Shown one piece after another: positions 1 through 11,099 of a stretch of 64,000 nt of DNA. This stretch comes from Platerodrilus igneus (lineage: Eukaryota > Arthropoda > Insecta > Coleoptera > Lycidae): contig JARFIW010001108.1 in NCBI GenBank assembly GCA_036346225.1, positions 3,990,501 through 4,054,500 of the forward strand, written 5' to 3'. The position numbers and the translations under genes were made by a program. The notes below the pieces were generated by a model. The model saw nothing but the letters and a program-made list of their open reading frames with translations, did no database searches and had not been told where the DNA came from. Position 1 is the stretch's first letter, and each line of letters begins with the position of its first letter.

Positions 1-372
1 AAAGAGAATTGAAGGTAGGTGCATATGCAGATTGTCTTTTGTTGTTAAACATGCCTTAAAATAAGTTTCGGTATAAATAAAGTAACTGTAAAATGAACTT
101 CATTGCAGAACAAATAGTATAACGCGAATTGTCACATTTGACATTTATTAATTACTCTGCAGTTTGTCTTATGCGCATGGTTGTTGTTAGTTTGCGGGCA
201 TGACGGTACAATAGTAATGCCATTGCGCAATAATTAGTAAATACTGCGTTATTTTTATTTAAAAAAATACCAAATGTGCAGTTCTCCAAAAATTGTGTGT
301 TTTAGAAAGTACATCATTTTCGTTATTATAAACTTTAAAAGCACTGTCCATGATTGTATACAGTCACCATCA

Positions 373-420
373 GGTCTCGGTGGCGCAATTCAAGTGCCTA
401 TTGTGAGATTCAAATCCTGT
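373..420 (+). other. tRNA-like A-box/B-box sequence in the intron (decayed SINE head)
   Basis: GGTCTCGGTGGCGCAATTCAAG resembles a pol III A box, and GATTCAAATCC about 15 bases later resembles a B box. The spacing is too short for an intact tRNA and no cloverleaf can be drawn, so a worn fragment of a tRNA-derived SINE is more likely than a tRNA gene. The same sequence recurs at 7320-7367 in the second copy of the duplication. Confidence 0.3.
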
Positions 421-542
421 TCGTAAGAGATTTTATCACTTTCGTTCTTAGACGCTCTGGCGACAATATTACAATATACTGTTAGATTTCATATATTTGT
501 TTAAAACCACTTAACTATAATACTTCTTTCTGTTTATTGCAG

Positions 543-736
543 AAAAGTTTCCAGTTGTGCATTACCACGTTCTTCCAGTATAGACTCTATGGTTGAAACA
601 ATATGGGCTGAAAATTCATCTCCAGATATTACTCCTCCGCCTTTAGAAAAGAGATCGTATTTAAGAACCGAGCGACCTCTAGCGCTTGTATCACCTACAA
701 TCAATCGTCGATTAAAAGGACAACGAGGAATAAACG
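543..736 (+). CDS. Internal exon of an unrecognised cellular gene, copy 1
   Basis: A 194-bp exon is preceded by a T-rich tract ending TTTATTGCAG and followed by the donor GTAAGT at 737. One base completes a codon from the previous exon, then 64 open codons follow, then one leftover base, so the flanking introns are phase 2 and phase 1. The peptide is rich in Ser, Pro and Arg (it contains SSSIDSMVETIWAENSSPD and later LVSPTINRRLKG), which suggests a disordered segment of a larger protein. I do not recognise the gene. The neighbouring exons are outside the window or were not found. The open frame, clean splice sites and a synonymous-only difference from the second copy support a real exon rather than chance. 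Confidence 0.6.
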
Positions 737-1094
737 GTAAGTAGATTATAAGTATTTATTGTAATCTAGGAGTAACTGACCATTGACTAATTGAAAATTT
801 TAATATTTTCACTAACTCAACTAAAGACGGATTCCCCAAAAGTTCTTAGTGATTTATGTGAAACTCTGCAAGCCAACGTCACAGCTCTTATCGACATGCA
901 GCTACCTGAGTTGGCCGATTACATATTTTTATTTTTTCCCTCTGTTTATTAGACCCGAAGTCGAGACAAGAATTCGAAAAGGAACACTTAAATCAAACAT
1001 TTCCGAAATTTAACGATTTTATAAAATATTTACGCAACAAATGTTCTATCTTAGCACTGGTGAGCGGTAACAATAATACACCACCATCAAAAAT

Positions 1095-2588
1095 GTGTCT
1101 AGTCCACCACAAAGGGCTAACCCTCAACCATATTATACAAATTCTGTAAACAATAAGCGTGTAACAATGTCCACACAGGAAGTTACTTCACGACGATTTA
1201 ATGCAAAGCAGGCCGTTTCTAAGCCCTGTCCTGCCTGCGACGATCAGTTCCACAAATTTTACAGATGTCCAAAATTATTAGCTTTATCCACTCTAGAAAG
1301 GCAATACATGGTAAAGCAATATCATAGATGTTTTGCGTGTTTATCACCACATCCTCTTTCGACTTGTAAGTCAAAATATCAGTGCAAACGGTGCGGTAGT
1401 AAAATGCACCATACGCTACTGTGTATCGAGGCACCAATTTCATGCAGTACTCCGACTCCGCCACAAAGCACGGTAGGACACTCTTCAGGTGCCGCTAATT
1501 CGGCTGAACATTTTCCTGCTCCAGTCTCTCTTGTTCATTCCTGTGCAAATGAACAGGGAACCGTTGCGCTTTTAGCCACGGCGCAGGTACGAATTTCAGC
1601 CTGTGACGGTAGTTGGCATCGCTGTCGCTTGGTTTTAGATCAAGGGTCGCATTCTAATTTCATCACATTATCTTTAGCTAATAAGTTAGGTCTTAAACGC
1701 AAGAAATGTCCTTTTGAAATACGTGGAGTAGGCCAATCTCCGCTAAAAAAGGTTCATGGAATTGCTACTTGTAACGTTACATCAATATATGATCAAAACG
1801 TTTCATTAAATTTACAGGCTGTTGTTTTATCTCGTATTACCGCAGATCTTCCGATAGCAAATTTATCTAAGCATTTAATAGACAAATTTTCGTCCCTACA
1901 ATTGGCGGATCCTGAATTTCACAAATCCGCTCCGGTCGATATGCTGTTAGGTGTTCAAGCTGTCTTAGATGCCACACCCAACGATTCGTTGCGTATAACA
2001 GGCAAGCCATCGGCGCTTCTTACCTCGTTTGGTTGGGTTATTATGGGTGATGTACCAGCTTTAAGTCAACCGTATTCAGGGGTTGCGTTGTACACTAGCA
2101 TATCGGAAGAACCGTCCCTTAGCGACACCATTCGTGCCTTCTGGGAAGCTGAAGAAATACCATTTACGCCGCCAATGTCGCCTGAAAACGTGGCTTGTGA
2201 AAATTATTTCAAGTCCACTACTATACGAAACGAGTTAGGCCAGTATGTGGTTCGACTACCGTTCATGGAAAACACCACCCGAACATTAGGTTCAACACGA
2301 GAATTAGCTACCAATCGCTTTCTAAAACTAGAAGCTCGATTTGCACGCGACAAAAACTTTTATAAATTATATTCAGAAAATATTGCTAATTATATATCGC
2401 AGGGACAACTCACTCCCGCTGTGAAACAATCCTTATATATCATGACTCACCACGGCGTGGTTAAAACTAAGCCCTCTAGTACTCAAGTTCGAGTCGTGTT
2501 TAGTCCTGCCGATAGGGATATTAATGGTACAAGTCTCAATGATATTCTTTACCGGGCCCCAAATTACAATCTGATATTGGTCTTGTAA
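1095..2588 (+). CDS. BEL/Pao Gag-Pol: zinc knuckles, aspartic protease and start of RT
   Basis: This 497-codon frame carries paired Cys/His clusters (CPACDDQFHKFYRCP, then CFACLSPHPLSTC and CKRCGSKMHHTLLC) at residues about 45-112, the arrangement of BEL-type Gag nucleocapsid. A retropepsin-like motif follows at about residue 180 (LVLDQGSHSNFI, a D-Q-G/S form typical of BEL elements). The linker and the N-terminal part of the reverse transcriptase come next (TKPSSTQVRVVFSPADRD). The protein would process the polyprotein and package element RNA. The frame is lost near 2565-2588, where the RT continues in another frame. The first ATG is arbitrary because Gag homology starts upstream at about 830. 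Confidence 0.85.
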   Translation: MSSPPQRANPQPYYTNSVNNKRVTMSTQEVTSRRFNAKQAVSKPCPACDDQFHKFYRCPKLLALSTLERQYMVKQYHRCFACLSPHPLSTCKSKYQCKRCGSKMHHTLLCIEAPISCSTPTPPQSTVGHSSGAANSAEHFPAPVSLVHSCANEQGTVALLATAQVRISACDGSWHRCRLVLDQGSHSNFITLSLANKLGLKRKKCPFEIRGVGQSPLKKVHGIATCNVTSIYDQNVSLNLQAVVLSRITADLPIANLSKHLIDKFSSLQLADPEFHKSAPVDMLLGVQAVLDATPNDSLRITGKPSALLTSFGWVIMGDVPALSQPYSGVALYTSISEEPSLSDTIRAFWEAEEIPFTPPMSPENVACENYFKSTTIRNELGQYVVRLPFMENTTRTLGSTRELATNRFLKLEARFARDKNFYKLYSENIANYISQGQLTPAVKQSLYIMTHHGVVKTKPSSTQVRVVFSPADRDINGTSLNDILYRAPNYNLILVL

Positions 2589-3600
2589 TAACAAGATTTC
2601 GAATACCTCAAGTCGCACTCACTTGCGATATTCGACAAATGTTTAGATCTATAGTCGTTCACCCAGAAGATAGAAAATTTTACATATTTTTGGAGGTTTC
2701 ACCCTTGTGAACCTTTAACGGAATATGAACATACCCGCGTTATTTTTGGCGCTACTTGTAGCCCTTTCCTTGCCCTTCGTGTTCTACAGCAATTGGTAGA
2801 AGACGAGGGTCACTCGTACCCCAGGCTTCCGAGTTCTTAGATCATCAACTTACATTGATGATATTTTGACAGGATCCGATTCTGTAGAAGAAACTCTCCT
2901 TCTAAAAAATGAATTGATCAATTTACTAAAACTAGGTAACTTCGACTTAGGAAAATGGGGAAGTTCACACACTTCAGTTATTGATAAGTCGGAGACGGGC
3001 GTTCTAAATCTACCGAACTCTGATCCCACTTTGACAACACGTGATGTTCTGGGTCTCTGTTGGGATATGGGTTCCGATACATTTAGATGTAAAGTTCCAA
3101 ATATTACAGACATCCCTACTAAGCGAGGAATTTTGTCACGCATAGCACGCATATTCGATATTAATGGTTATTTAAGTCCATTTACGGTTCTTCTCAAATG
3201 CCTTATGCAACGCCTATGGCTACAAAAGGTGGATTGGGATGAACAATTGCCCGCAGAAATTCTTCAAGAATGGCAGCAAATTCAAATTGAACTGCCACTT
3301 CTCGAATACATAACAATACCACGATCTATTTGGAAAATCGGCAATAGTCAAGCCCGTTTAATAGGATTCTCCGAAGCCAGTTCCGTAGCGATGGCCGCTG
3401 TTGTGTATCTGCGATTAGAAGTTGATGAAAAAATATATGTACATTTGATAGCTTCCAAAACCCGTGTAGCCTCTTTGAAAACGTGGACCATTCCTCGTCT
3501 TGAATTAGAGCGGCATGTCTTTTGGCAAAACTAATGAAACATACAGCATTAGCATTTGACACCATCAATTTACTAGATCCAATATGCTTTAGTGACTCTA
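2566..3600 (+). pseudogene. BEL/Pao reverse transcriptase and RNase H, frameshifted
   Basis: RT homology continues from the upstream frame after a shift near 2566. It includes a fingers/palm stretch (VALTCDIRQMFRSIVVHPED), a damaged stretch at 2690-2830, and the catalytic YIDD box at 2851-2862. The longest open part is 2866-3534, covering the RT thumb/connection and the start of RNase H-like sequence (IGFSEASSVAMAAVVYLR, where the first catalytic Asp appears as Ser-Glu). The enzyme normally copies the element RNA into DNA. The missing palm segment and frame breaks make this copy inactive. Confidence 0.8.
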
Positions 3601-4580
3601 CAAACACACTGACGTAGATTTGTACGCCACCTTATCAGTTAAAATTATTTTTTGCGAACCGAGTGGTGCAAATTCATGAAAATCAACCCACAGCCATATG
3701 GAGATACGTTCCCAGTTCTGCGAATGCTTCCGATCCTGCAAGCCGAGGGTTGAGGCCATCCGAACTACTGAATTGTACACTCTAGTGGCAGGGTCCAGAT
3801 TTTTTATACCGCGATTATTGTGATTGGCCAAGTGATAAATACACACACAATATTGCAGACGGGTTTAAAGCCGTACAATACGCACTCGTCTCTACTGTTG
3901 ATGTGAAACAATACTTGGTAGTACTACAAAGGTCCTCGAACTTGCTAAAAGTTCAACGAATTTTGCGTACGTTAAAGGTTTACGTTTAACTGCCTTGCAC
4001 GCAAACGTAATCTTGCAAGAACTACTGGTCCGTTAAATGCCTCTGAGTATCGTAGCGCTCTCACATTTGCCATTAGAATTACTCAGTACGAGCACATCTA
4101 CGACGATATCGTCTTACTAGAAAAAGGGCAACCTAGCACAAAATGTACCGTCCGTTGTCACCTTTCTCTCTCCCACGGGATTAGTCATGGTGGGGGCCGT
4201 TTGCGCCATTCCAGCCTTTCCATAACTAGCAAACATCCCTACCTTATCCCAAAAACAGCAGGTTAGCTGTATTAATATGTGATTACTATCACATATATTC
4301 AGGTCTTGGGGTCCGCGGCTAACTCAATCATTAGTTACCCGTACATTTTGGATTCCTAGTATCCGTCAATTAATTCAAGTAGAATATTTCGCTGCCTGAC
4401 TTGCTATCGCTTCCAAGGGAGCCTATTCAGCCTCCTATGGCAGATCTTCCGCTTTATCGCCTCGAACCCGGAAGATGCTTTACGCATACCGGTTTGGATT
4501 TTGCCGGTCCTTTCACAATCAAGATATCCTCGTTGCGATCGACAAAATTTTAAAAGGCATATATTGCCCTCTTTATTTGT
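3600..4580 (+). pseudogene. BEL/Pao RNase H to integrase linker, heavily decayed
   Basis: No long open frame is present, but fragments read as BEL pol in order: a linker with SNLLKVQRILAYVKRF-like sequence near 3940, the pre-integrase region with GPLNASEYRSALTFAIRITQ near 4030-4090, an integrase zinc-domain remnant near 4350, and the beginning of the integrase core (GRCFTHTGLDFAGPFTIK, containing the first catalytic Asp) near 4470-4530. Frame changes occur every 100-200 bases. A small perfect hairpin (TATGTGAT-4-ATCACATA) lies near 4278. Confidence 0.65.
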
Positions 4581-5297
4581 ATGGTGTCACGTGCCATTCA
4601 TATGGAGGTTGTCACAGCTTTAACAACGGAAGCCTGTCTTGCTGCATTAGATAGATTTATAGCCAGACGCGGGTTACCCACGAACATATACTCCGATCAG
4701 GGCCGCAATTTTCGTGGGGCGGCTAGAGAAATGTTAGAAATATATAAACATTTTGATCAAGCTAATCCCGTCATTGCGCACTACTTATCCTCTAGGGGTA
4801 TAGATTGGTGTTTCAACCCTCCCTATGCACCCCATTTTGGGGGGCTTTGGGAAACCGGCGTCAAGAGTGCTAAATTTCACTTGAAACGAATAGTGGGCAG
4901 AACGACACTTTCTCTGGAGGAATTTAGCACAGTTGTGACCCGCATAGAAGGAATCTTAAATTCCCGTCCATTTTGCGCACTTACAACGTCCCCTGACGAA
5001 GGCACGGATGCCTTGACTCCGGGCCATTTTCTAACTGGTGGGCCTTTAATTACGCGGTGTGAAGTGGACCTACAAAAAGTTCCTGCGAATCGGCTTAGTC
5101 GTTGGCAAATGTCCCAACAACTTGTACAGAGCTTTTGGAAGTGCTGGTCCATAGGCTACTTGCACAGCCTACAGCAAAGGCCTAAGTGGAACACCCCTTC
5201 CAAAACCATAGAAGAAGGGGATCTAGTACTTTTTTTTACTCCCGATTCACCCCGGCGTATTGGCCTTTGGCGAGAGTGGCGAAGCTTTACCGGGTAA
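4581..5297 (+). CDS. BEL/Pao integrase core and C-terminal part
   Basis: This 238-codon frame holds the second catalytic Asp (NIYSDQGRNFRG, about residue 39) and the catalytic Glu (HFGGLWETGVKSAK, about residue 91). The long BEL-specific tail has the markers ILNSRPFCALTTSP, ALTPGHFLTG and RLSRWQMSQQLVQSFWKCW. Integrase inserts the double-stranded cDNA into the host genome. The first catalytic Asp is encoded just upstream in a different frame, and the C-terminal end is also shifted near 5290, where the next frame carries the usual end of BEL Pol. The ATG at 4581 is internal. Confidence 0.85.
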   Translation: MVSRAIHMEVVTALTTEACLAALDRFIARRGLPTNIYSDQGRNFRGAAREMLEIYKHFDQANPVIAHYLSSRGIDWCFNPPYAPHFGGLWETGVKSAKFHLKRIVGRTTLSLEEFSTVVTRIEGILNSRPFCALTTSPDEGTDALTPGHFLTGGPLITRCEVDLQKVPANRLSRWQMSQQLVQSFWKCWSIGYLHSLQQRPKWNTPSKTIEEGDLVLFFTPDSPRRIGLWREWRSFTG

Positions 5298-5583
5298 AGA
5301 TGGTGTAACAAGAGTTGTAAAGCTAAAACACCCACAGGCGAAGCGGTCCGCCCAATTAACAAGGTGGTACCACTTCCTCCACCATAAGTAATTCAGCATT
5401 CTAACATGCAATTTTTGTTTTTTCTTCTTTCTCTACAAATTATGTTTTATTTTATATTTTAATGCAGGAAGCAAAAATGCAGAGTACTCGATTAATTTAT
5501 ACATACTTAAACATTTTTTTTTTAATTTCTTTTTTCATTTTTCTCCCATTCATTTCACGGTATACAACAAAATTTACCATTTT

Positions 5584-6040
5584 GGGTGGGGGTATGTTAA
5601 AACTTCATAGAGTTGGAGGTCAGCGATTGACAGTATAGATGGCCTTATCGTACATTGTTGTTGTGCTACACATATGGCGGAGCGATAAAGCCTTTTCGCT
5701 TCACCAACAAGACACTCTCTCGTATCGTTTCACCGACTCAACACCTAATAACTATAACCGCGAGTGCATAAGTGCTGCTGCCCGACCAAGTGCGTCGACC
5801 GGTAAACAACACCTATCTTCGCGGGAGTAAATTGGTGAACAACATTGCAAGGTAAGCAAAACATTAATTACGGTTTGTCCTATGTTACTGTTTTTCGCGC
5901 CTAACCTCCAATTGCATACAGTCCATTTGCTAAGCTTTACGCTTTGGGAAACGTTCTGGAGCTGTCCCGTTTTTATACACTCCAGCGTGTACCACACAAT
6001 TTTTTTTAGCTTAAGTAGTGTATAGTAATGTAAGATCAAT
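5584..6040 (+). repeat. Polypurine tract and probable 3' LTR of the BEL element
   Basis: GGGTGGGGGTA is immediately followed by TGTTAAAACTTCATAG at 5595, the usual order of PPT then LTR start for BEL/Pao elements. The sequence is GC-richer than its surroundings and has no ORF with a recognised domain. The 3' boundary cannot be set from one copy. Confidence 0.5.
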
Positions 6041-6629
6041 GTAATTAGCTAAGGAAAATGTAACATCATATTTATATAAACCTAAGGCAGAATAAATAAT
6101 AATTGGGGTAAAATCTTTCTTACGTATTTAAATTTGTAGTAAAGTAATATGAAAATCTAAAAGCATGGAACAGGTGTTAAAGCAACATTTCTGTTTTCAA
6201 ACGTAAAATCCGACACATTTAAACAAAACGACGAGAGGAGATCATATTTCTCGGTAAGCTTGGCAACAAACAAACTTCAATGGGTTATTGGAAAAGAACA
6301 ACCGTTGGGATTAATGTAGACGCGGTTTGATCGTTAAAATATTGATTTCAATCTTGGAGGTAGTATAGTGAAGAGCCCAACAATAGACCAAGACAGAATA
6401 AAAGTGTATTGAGTGCAAGAGGGATGCGTATACATAATTCAGGAGACAGTATAGTTGGAAGATCTAAATAAAATCGATAATTTCAGGGATATTTAAAAGC
6501 AAACACGAGTCTGTTAAAAAGTGGGAGAATGGAGCCAAACAAGGTGATTGGTGTGAATTGTGCAAGAAGGGCAGAGATCCAGCTGGTAGAAGCGTATGTG
6601 TGAGATAAAGCTATAGGTACAAGGGAGAT

Positions 6630-6790
6630 GTGAGCCAGAGCGAAAGCGGAGTCAAACAACCAACGCCTCAATCCCATTACATACAGCGTTTTAGTGACTT
6701 GACGTAGAAGCTGTCAAGTATCAAGGTCATAACATTGTCTAAATTGGGATTGAGGCGTCTGTTGTTCGCATCCGCTTCGCTTCGGCTCAC
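6630..6790. repeat. Imperfect inverted repeat of about 46 bp around a 68-bp loop
   Basis: The left arm (6630-6676) begins GTGAGCCAGAGCGAAAGCGG, and the right arm (6745-6790) is its near reverse complement, ending CGCTTCGCTTCGGCTCAC. Both arms contain GCCTCAATCCCA or its complement. Such a structure may be a miniature inverted-repeat element or a foldback scar. No clear flanking duplication is visible. The rest of 6041-6947 holds no supported gene. Confidence 0.6.
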
Positions 6791-6947
6791 ATTACACTAA
6801 AAATATTACCCAGTACGTTAGACCACGGTTACGCGCAAGCTTTTCATACCCCATCGGCTGAGATATATAATTGTGACTTCATGGACGGAATTGGAGCGAA
6901 CGTCTCCTCATTTGCGAAGATAGTGTTGAGGTTAGGTTACCGATAGA

Positions 6948-7790
6948 AAGGAGAATTGAAGGTAGGTGCATATGCAGATTGTCTTTTGTTGTTAAACATG
7001 CCTTAAAATAAGTTTCGGTATAAATAAAGTAACTGTAAAATGAACTTCATTGCAGAACAAATAGTATAACGCGAATTGTCACATTTGACATTTATTAATT
7101 ACTCTGCAGTTTGTCTTATGCGCATGGTTGTTGTTAGTTTGCGGGCATGACGGTACAATAGTAATGCCATTGCGCAATAATTAGTAAATACTGCGTTATT
7201 TTTATAAAAAAAAATACCAAATGTGCAGTTCTCCAAAAATTGTGTGTTTTAGAAAGTACATCATTTTCGTTATTATAAACTTTAAAAGCACTGTCCATGA
7301 TTGTATACAGTCACCATCAGGTCTCGGTGGCGCAATTCAAGTACCTATTGGAAGATTCAAATCCTGTTCGTAAGAGATTTTATCACTTTCGTTCTTAGAC
7401 GCTCTGGCGACAATATTACAATATACTGTTAGATTTCATATATTTGTTTAAAACCACTTAACTATAATACTTCTTTCTGTTTATTGCAGAAAAGTTTCCA
7501 GTTGTGCATTACCACGTTCTTCCAGTATAGACTCTATGGTCGAAACAATATGGGCTGAAAATTCATCTCCAGATATTACTCCTCCGCCTTTAGAAAAGAG
7601 ATCGTATTTAAGAACCGAGCGACCTCTAGCGCTTGTATCACCTACAATCAATCGTCGATTAAAAGGACAACGAGGAATAAACGGTAAGTATATTATAAGT
7701 ATTTATTTTAATCTCAGAGTAACTGACCATTGACCAATTCAACATTTAGGAATTAAAGTACTTATTGATAATTTTAATATTCTAACGAAC
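6948..7790. repeat. Duplicated segment, copy 2
   Basis: This is the second copy of the 1-815 segment, about 98-99% identical by eye up to the exon donor. Downstream it continues as intron-like AT-rich DNA without the BEL element, so this copy may represent the uninterrupted arrangement. Confidence 0.9.
7490..7683 (+). CDS. Internal exon of an unrecognised cellular gene, copy 2
   Basis: This is the same 194-bp exon as at 543-736, with the same acceptor (TTTATTGCAG) and donor (GTAAGT at 7684). The only difference I find inside the exon is GTT to GTC in the Val codon after the internal Met, which is synonymous. The reading frame and both splice phases are preserved. Because 194 is not a multiple of three and the flanking phases differ (2 and 1), a transcript including both copies would be out of frame. 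Confidence 0.6.
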
Positions 7791-9489
7791 TTTAATATAC
7801 TCTTCTTCGTTTGGTTCAATAAGTGCTTGATTATTCACAATTATTTTTAATGCTCACTAGCGGCTACAGAAATAATTTCTTTTTCACACGTCGATTACAC
7901 TATATGTATTAATGAATTCGACCGCGTAATGCTACAGTACATCGGGCGGACAAAAAGAGGGCTACGACAGTAACGTAGTTAGTCTGCACCCACCGATTAT
8001 CACAAAAAAGACAAGGATGCCCTGCTAACTAACTGGTCGTTGAGTGAGGAGAGAAGCGGGGTCTAACAAAAAAAGAACATCAATAACGATTCACCCCAGA
8101 GAATTTTACAGGAGCTGGAAGGGGGGTTAAAAGATAAAAGAATCCTCAATACCAATTCACCCTGGAAGATTTTACATAGTAGTTCAAATTGAAGTTTGTC
8201 TAATGTGTAACTCCAAATGCTCGACTTTTTAATAATAGTATTTTGCGGTTGATTCAATTTTCATTGCAGTTTCGCGTTAAAACAAAATTTTAAATTAATG
8301 TCATGTATATAACAAAACTATCACTTTCTTACCGTCATATTCCACCACGTTGTCCTTCAGTTCATGTTCCGTCTGTTATTGTAGGATTAAAACAGATTGG
8401 TAACACTAGTCATCATCTCATATCTCACTTGAAATTGTTTTTATTGCTTAAAACCGCAAACAACCACTTGTTTATGGAAGATCGCTAAAATTGTCGGTGT
8501 CGCTTAAGATAAAAAACGATGGAGAACATTCAACTCTTGTTTTTTAGTGAACGACAACTCTTAACTAAAACTGCACGAATTCTATACCGTCTTACAAACT
8601 TCTAACAACACTCAGGAAGGTCTTACTTAATAAAGAATTGATGAGGGTCAGAAAGTATAAACTTTTAATTAAATAAAAGACGAGTAAAGTTAGGTTGCCG
8701 CTTTACGCGGTTTGAAATTATGGAAATGTAGCAAACATAAATTTAAGTAAGTAGGAACTGAAAGCGTTTTTAACGTAATGAGACGGTAAATTTTTAAATA
8801 TGAAGTAGAACGTAACAGCAATTTATCTAAACCCTGTTTATTTATTTACATAAGCATTATTTGTTCTATCTCAAGTGTATTTATTTTAACAAATTAGTTT
8901 ATATTATTTCGCCTGAACTGAATTCCTGTCGGGTCGTTCCATTTATATATAAAATTATAAAACTTTCACATTATAATAAAAATTACACTGCCTTTTTAAG
9001 GTCTTCGCATTATACTAGAATTTTGTATCTCTCACTTAGTCCATTGTTCAATTTACCTCTTTTAATTTTAGATTGTTAGGCTTTATTGTTATCATATTTT
9101 TGCTGTAACTTAGCATTGAGATCATACGTCTGATGTTATATACATTCTTTGTAGTAAAATAACATCGAGAATAAAGTAATCAGCTGCAATATAAATTACA
9201 ACCAATATACATTACAATCTAGACGCTCCAGTACTAACGACTATTTTGTATGGAAGTACATAGCTATATTCGATGCTTAAAATTTTAAATTTAATGCAAA
9301 TTTGAATTTTATCAAATTTAAGTTAATTATTAAATTATTTTAACATATTGATAATTTATCAACACTTCAAAGTTTGAAGAAGGTGCATGGTTATAAAAAG
9401 ATAAGCGATTAAAGTTGTCATCAGTAATGCCTCGAATTGCCTAAGTTGGTTTTGCTAAGTACGAATCTGAAAAATTAAGAGCTTGTCAT
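7791..9489. other. AT-rich stretch without a supported gene
   Basis: Short open frames here lack domain motifs, splice context or codon structure. An imperfect local repeat occurs at about 8085-8180, where sequence reading AATAACGATTCACCCCAG and AATACCAATTCACCCTGG recurs at about 65-70 bp spacing. Nothing else stands out. Confidence 0.6.
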
Positions 9490-9900
9490 TATAATGCAAG
9501 TAAAAACCGCTACACTTATGACCGCGTCCCCAATGCTCCACCCTAATGTAGTACATTGGGAGTATACGCGAAAATAAATGTGCTTCAACTTCAAAATTAA
9601 TTAATCATAAATATAATGCCTAAAGTAAAACTGAAGTTGGAGTTTAAATAATGGTATTCCTAGCGTTGACTTTAGAGTGTGTCTGATAAACAAGGCACTA
9701 GCTATTGTAAAAGAGGATAGATGTAAAATTCCGGATAGTAGCCACCAGCCCTGCTTACCAATTCGACATGAAGGGTTGGCTTGAAACTATCCAATTTTAG
9801 CTAACTAATATTTACCAATGGATTCGAATTTTTAAACATGCTCCAAATTTATGAATAACGAATCCAGCTATTTGTTCCTAGTTTATAAATTTACTATATC
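9490..9900 (+). repeat. Dispersed repeat family A, copy 1
   Basis: It shares ordered blocks with 27800-28210 in the same orientation: a 5' block around CCCCAATG...CATTGGG, a CTTCAAAATTAA block, GGTAT(C)CCTAGCGTTGA, CCGGATAG and AGCTAACTAA, then a 3' block with GAATCCAGCTATTT and TATAAATTTAC. It has no coding capacity, so it is probably a short non-autonomous element. Confidence 0.7.
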
Positions 9901-10880
9901 GTACTCTTTATTTTAAGTATTTTCGTTCAACTTTAGCCTAAATTCGTCTCTAACTTTCCCTATCGCTCCCTAACTGACTTATTCTAATTTTAGTATAAAA
10001 TATAATAGATAACGCGTTTAATAGCTCTAAGAGAGAGATAACAATGGATATGCTTTAATGTATCGACAAAGAATGAAAGACGTTATACGATAGCTATAAA
10101 TTATACAGACGGAACTTAATTAGCTCATTAAAACGCGAAATTAGCGCAAATGTTACATCAACCGTGACTAATTCTCGGAAACATGATCTAGAATAGTTTA
10201 GAAAAAATGACGTATTTAAAATTTTAGTATATAAGACGAAAGTAGTTAAGATTCAGGTATTCATTCATGATTACGTGAAGCAACATGTAGGTTTCGAGTA
10301 AAGATTAATTCTTTACTTTATTCTACGACATGCAACGTATACGTTCCTAGTAATTTGTAATTCTACTTGTTGGCATTCCACAAGTAACATAGAACTATGC
10401 ATAATTATGCATTATAATTATTTTGAAAAATACTACAAAAATTAAAACACTTTGGATATAAATGATCTTAGTACAACAGCAACTGCTAATTTTATACTAT
10501 TAAAAATAAATACACTTTGCCAGCTGATCTTTCTACGTTAAGACTAATTGGAAATGGAGATTTGAAATGGAACCAGTAAGTATTCAATGCCGTTAATTTT
10601 AATGGAAATGATATTTTTATAAACGCTATAAAGAAATATTTGACAATACCAATTGCAAGTATAATTTTGTTTTGTTTTTTTGTAACCTAATAGTAAATTA
10701 AGCTAGAATAAGATTATTTGTCAAGGGGTTAATTAACTAGCCATTTTTGAGATCAGAATTCGAAGCATTTTGGCCTTTACTTAATTATCTGTCTATAATC
10801 TTTGGCCAAACGGGGTAATAAAAGGATATGTAAATTATTCACAGAAAGACTAAGGAGAATTTTGTACCACACATGGAAGA
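9901..10880. other. AT-rich stretch without a supported gene
   Basis: No ORF with recognisable features, no RNA gene and no clear repeat was seen in this interval. Confidence 0.5.
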
Positions 10881-10883
10881 TAT

Positions 10884-10949
<66 letters not shown>

Positions 10950-11099
10950 CGGACAAAGGAATGCATCCGCCTCGTCCAAACAAGAACACAGACGCATAAA
11001 TCAAGCACGAGAGCAGCACTTTGAGAATTAGTACACTACTCCCGTAACGAAGTTTCTGAATTGTCGCAGTTCTACAAATACAAGCTCTTGGTTTTCCGT
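10881..11099 (+). repeat. (TA)n microsatellite joined to a 155-bp repeat, copy 1
   Basis: About 66 bp of TA dinucleotides is followed directly by a unique-looking 155-bp block starting GGACAAAGGAATGCATCCGC and ending TTGGTTTTCCGTAA. The same (TA)n-plus-block unit occurs at 14772-14976. A microsatellite fused to one end of a dispersed repeat is typical of some non-LTR and Helitron-like ends; the family is not recognised. Confidence 0.75.

Larger units (their letters stand above)
1..815. repeat. Duplicated segment, copy 1 (exon plus intron flanks)
   Basis: This segment is nearly identical to 6948-7790 at a constant offset of 6947 bases across the first 760 bases. After the exon the two copies match with small indels up to about 815, where BEL/Pao coding sequence begins in this copy only. 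The few differences include a T/C change in the exon and short A-run length changes. Copy 1 starts before the window, so the full duplicated unit is not seen. A segmental tandem duplication followed by BEL insertion is the simplest reading; an assembly artefact joining two haplotypes is the alternative. Confidence 0.9.
816..6040 (+). mobile_element. BEL/Pao LTR retrotransposon, 5'-truncated and decayed
   Basis: Coding sequence runs in order: late Gag (about 830-1090, broken frames), zinc knuckles, aspartic protease, reverse transcriptase, RNase H, integrase, then a purine tract (5584-5594) and a TGTTAAAAC sequence that looks like the start of a 3' LTR at 5595. No 5' LTR is present: homology to the second exon copy stops and Gag begins at about 815. 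The 3' LTR end is unresolved because there is no partner LTR to align, so 6040 is an estimate. Several frameshifts and stops show the copy is dead. Confidence 0.85.

Noticed and set aside
373..420. A functional tRNA gene
   Set aside because: The A-to-B box spacing is too short and no acceptor stem can be formed.
10777..11019. ORFs on both strands with runs of Tyr-Ile
   Set aside because: They are translations of the (TA)n microsatellite.
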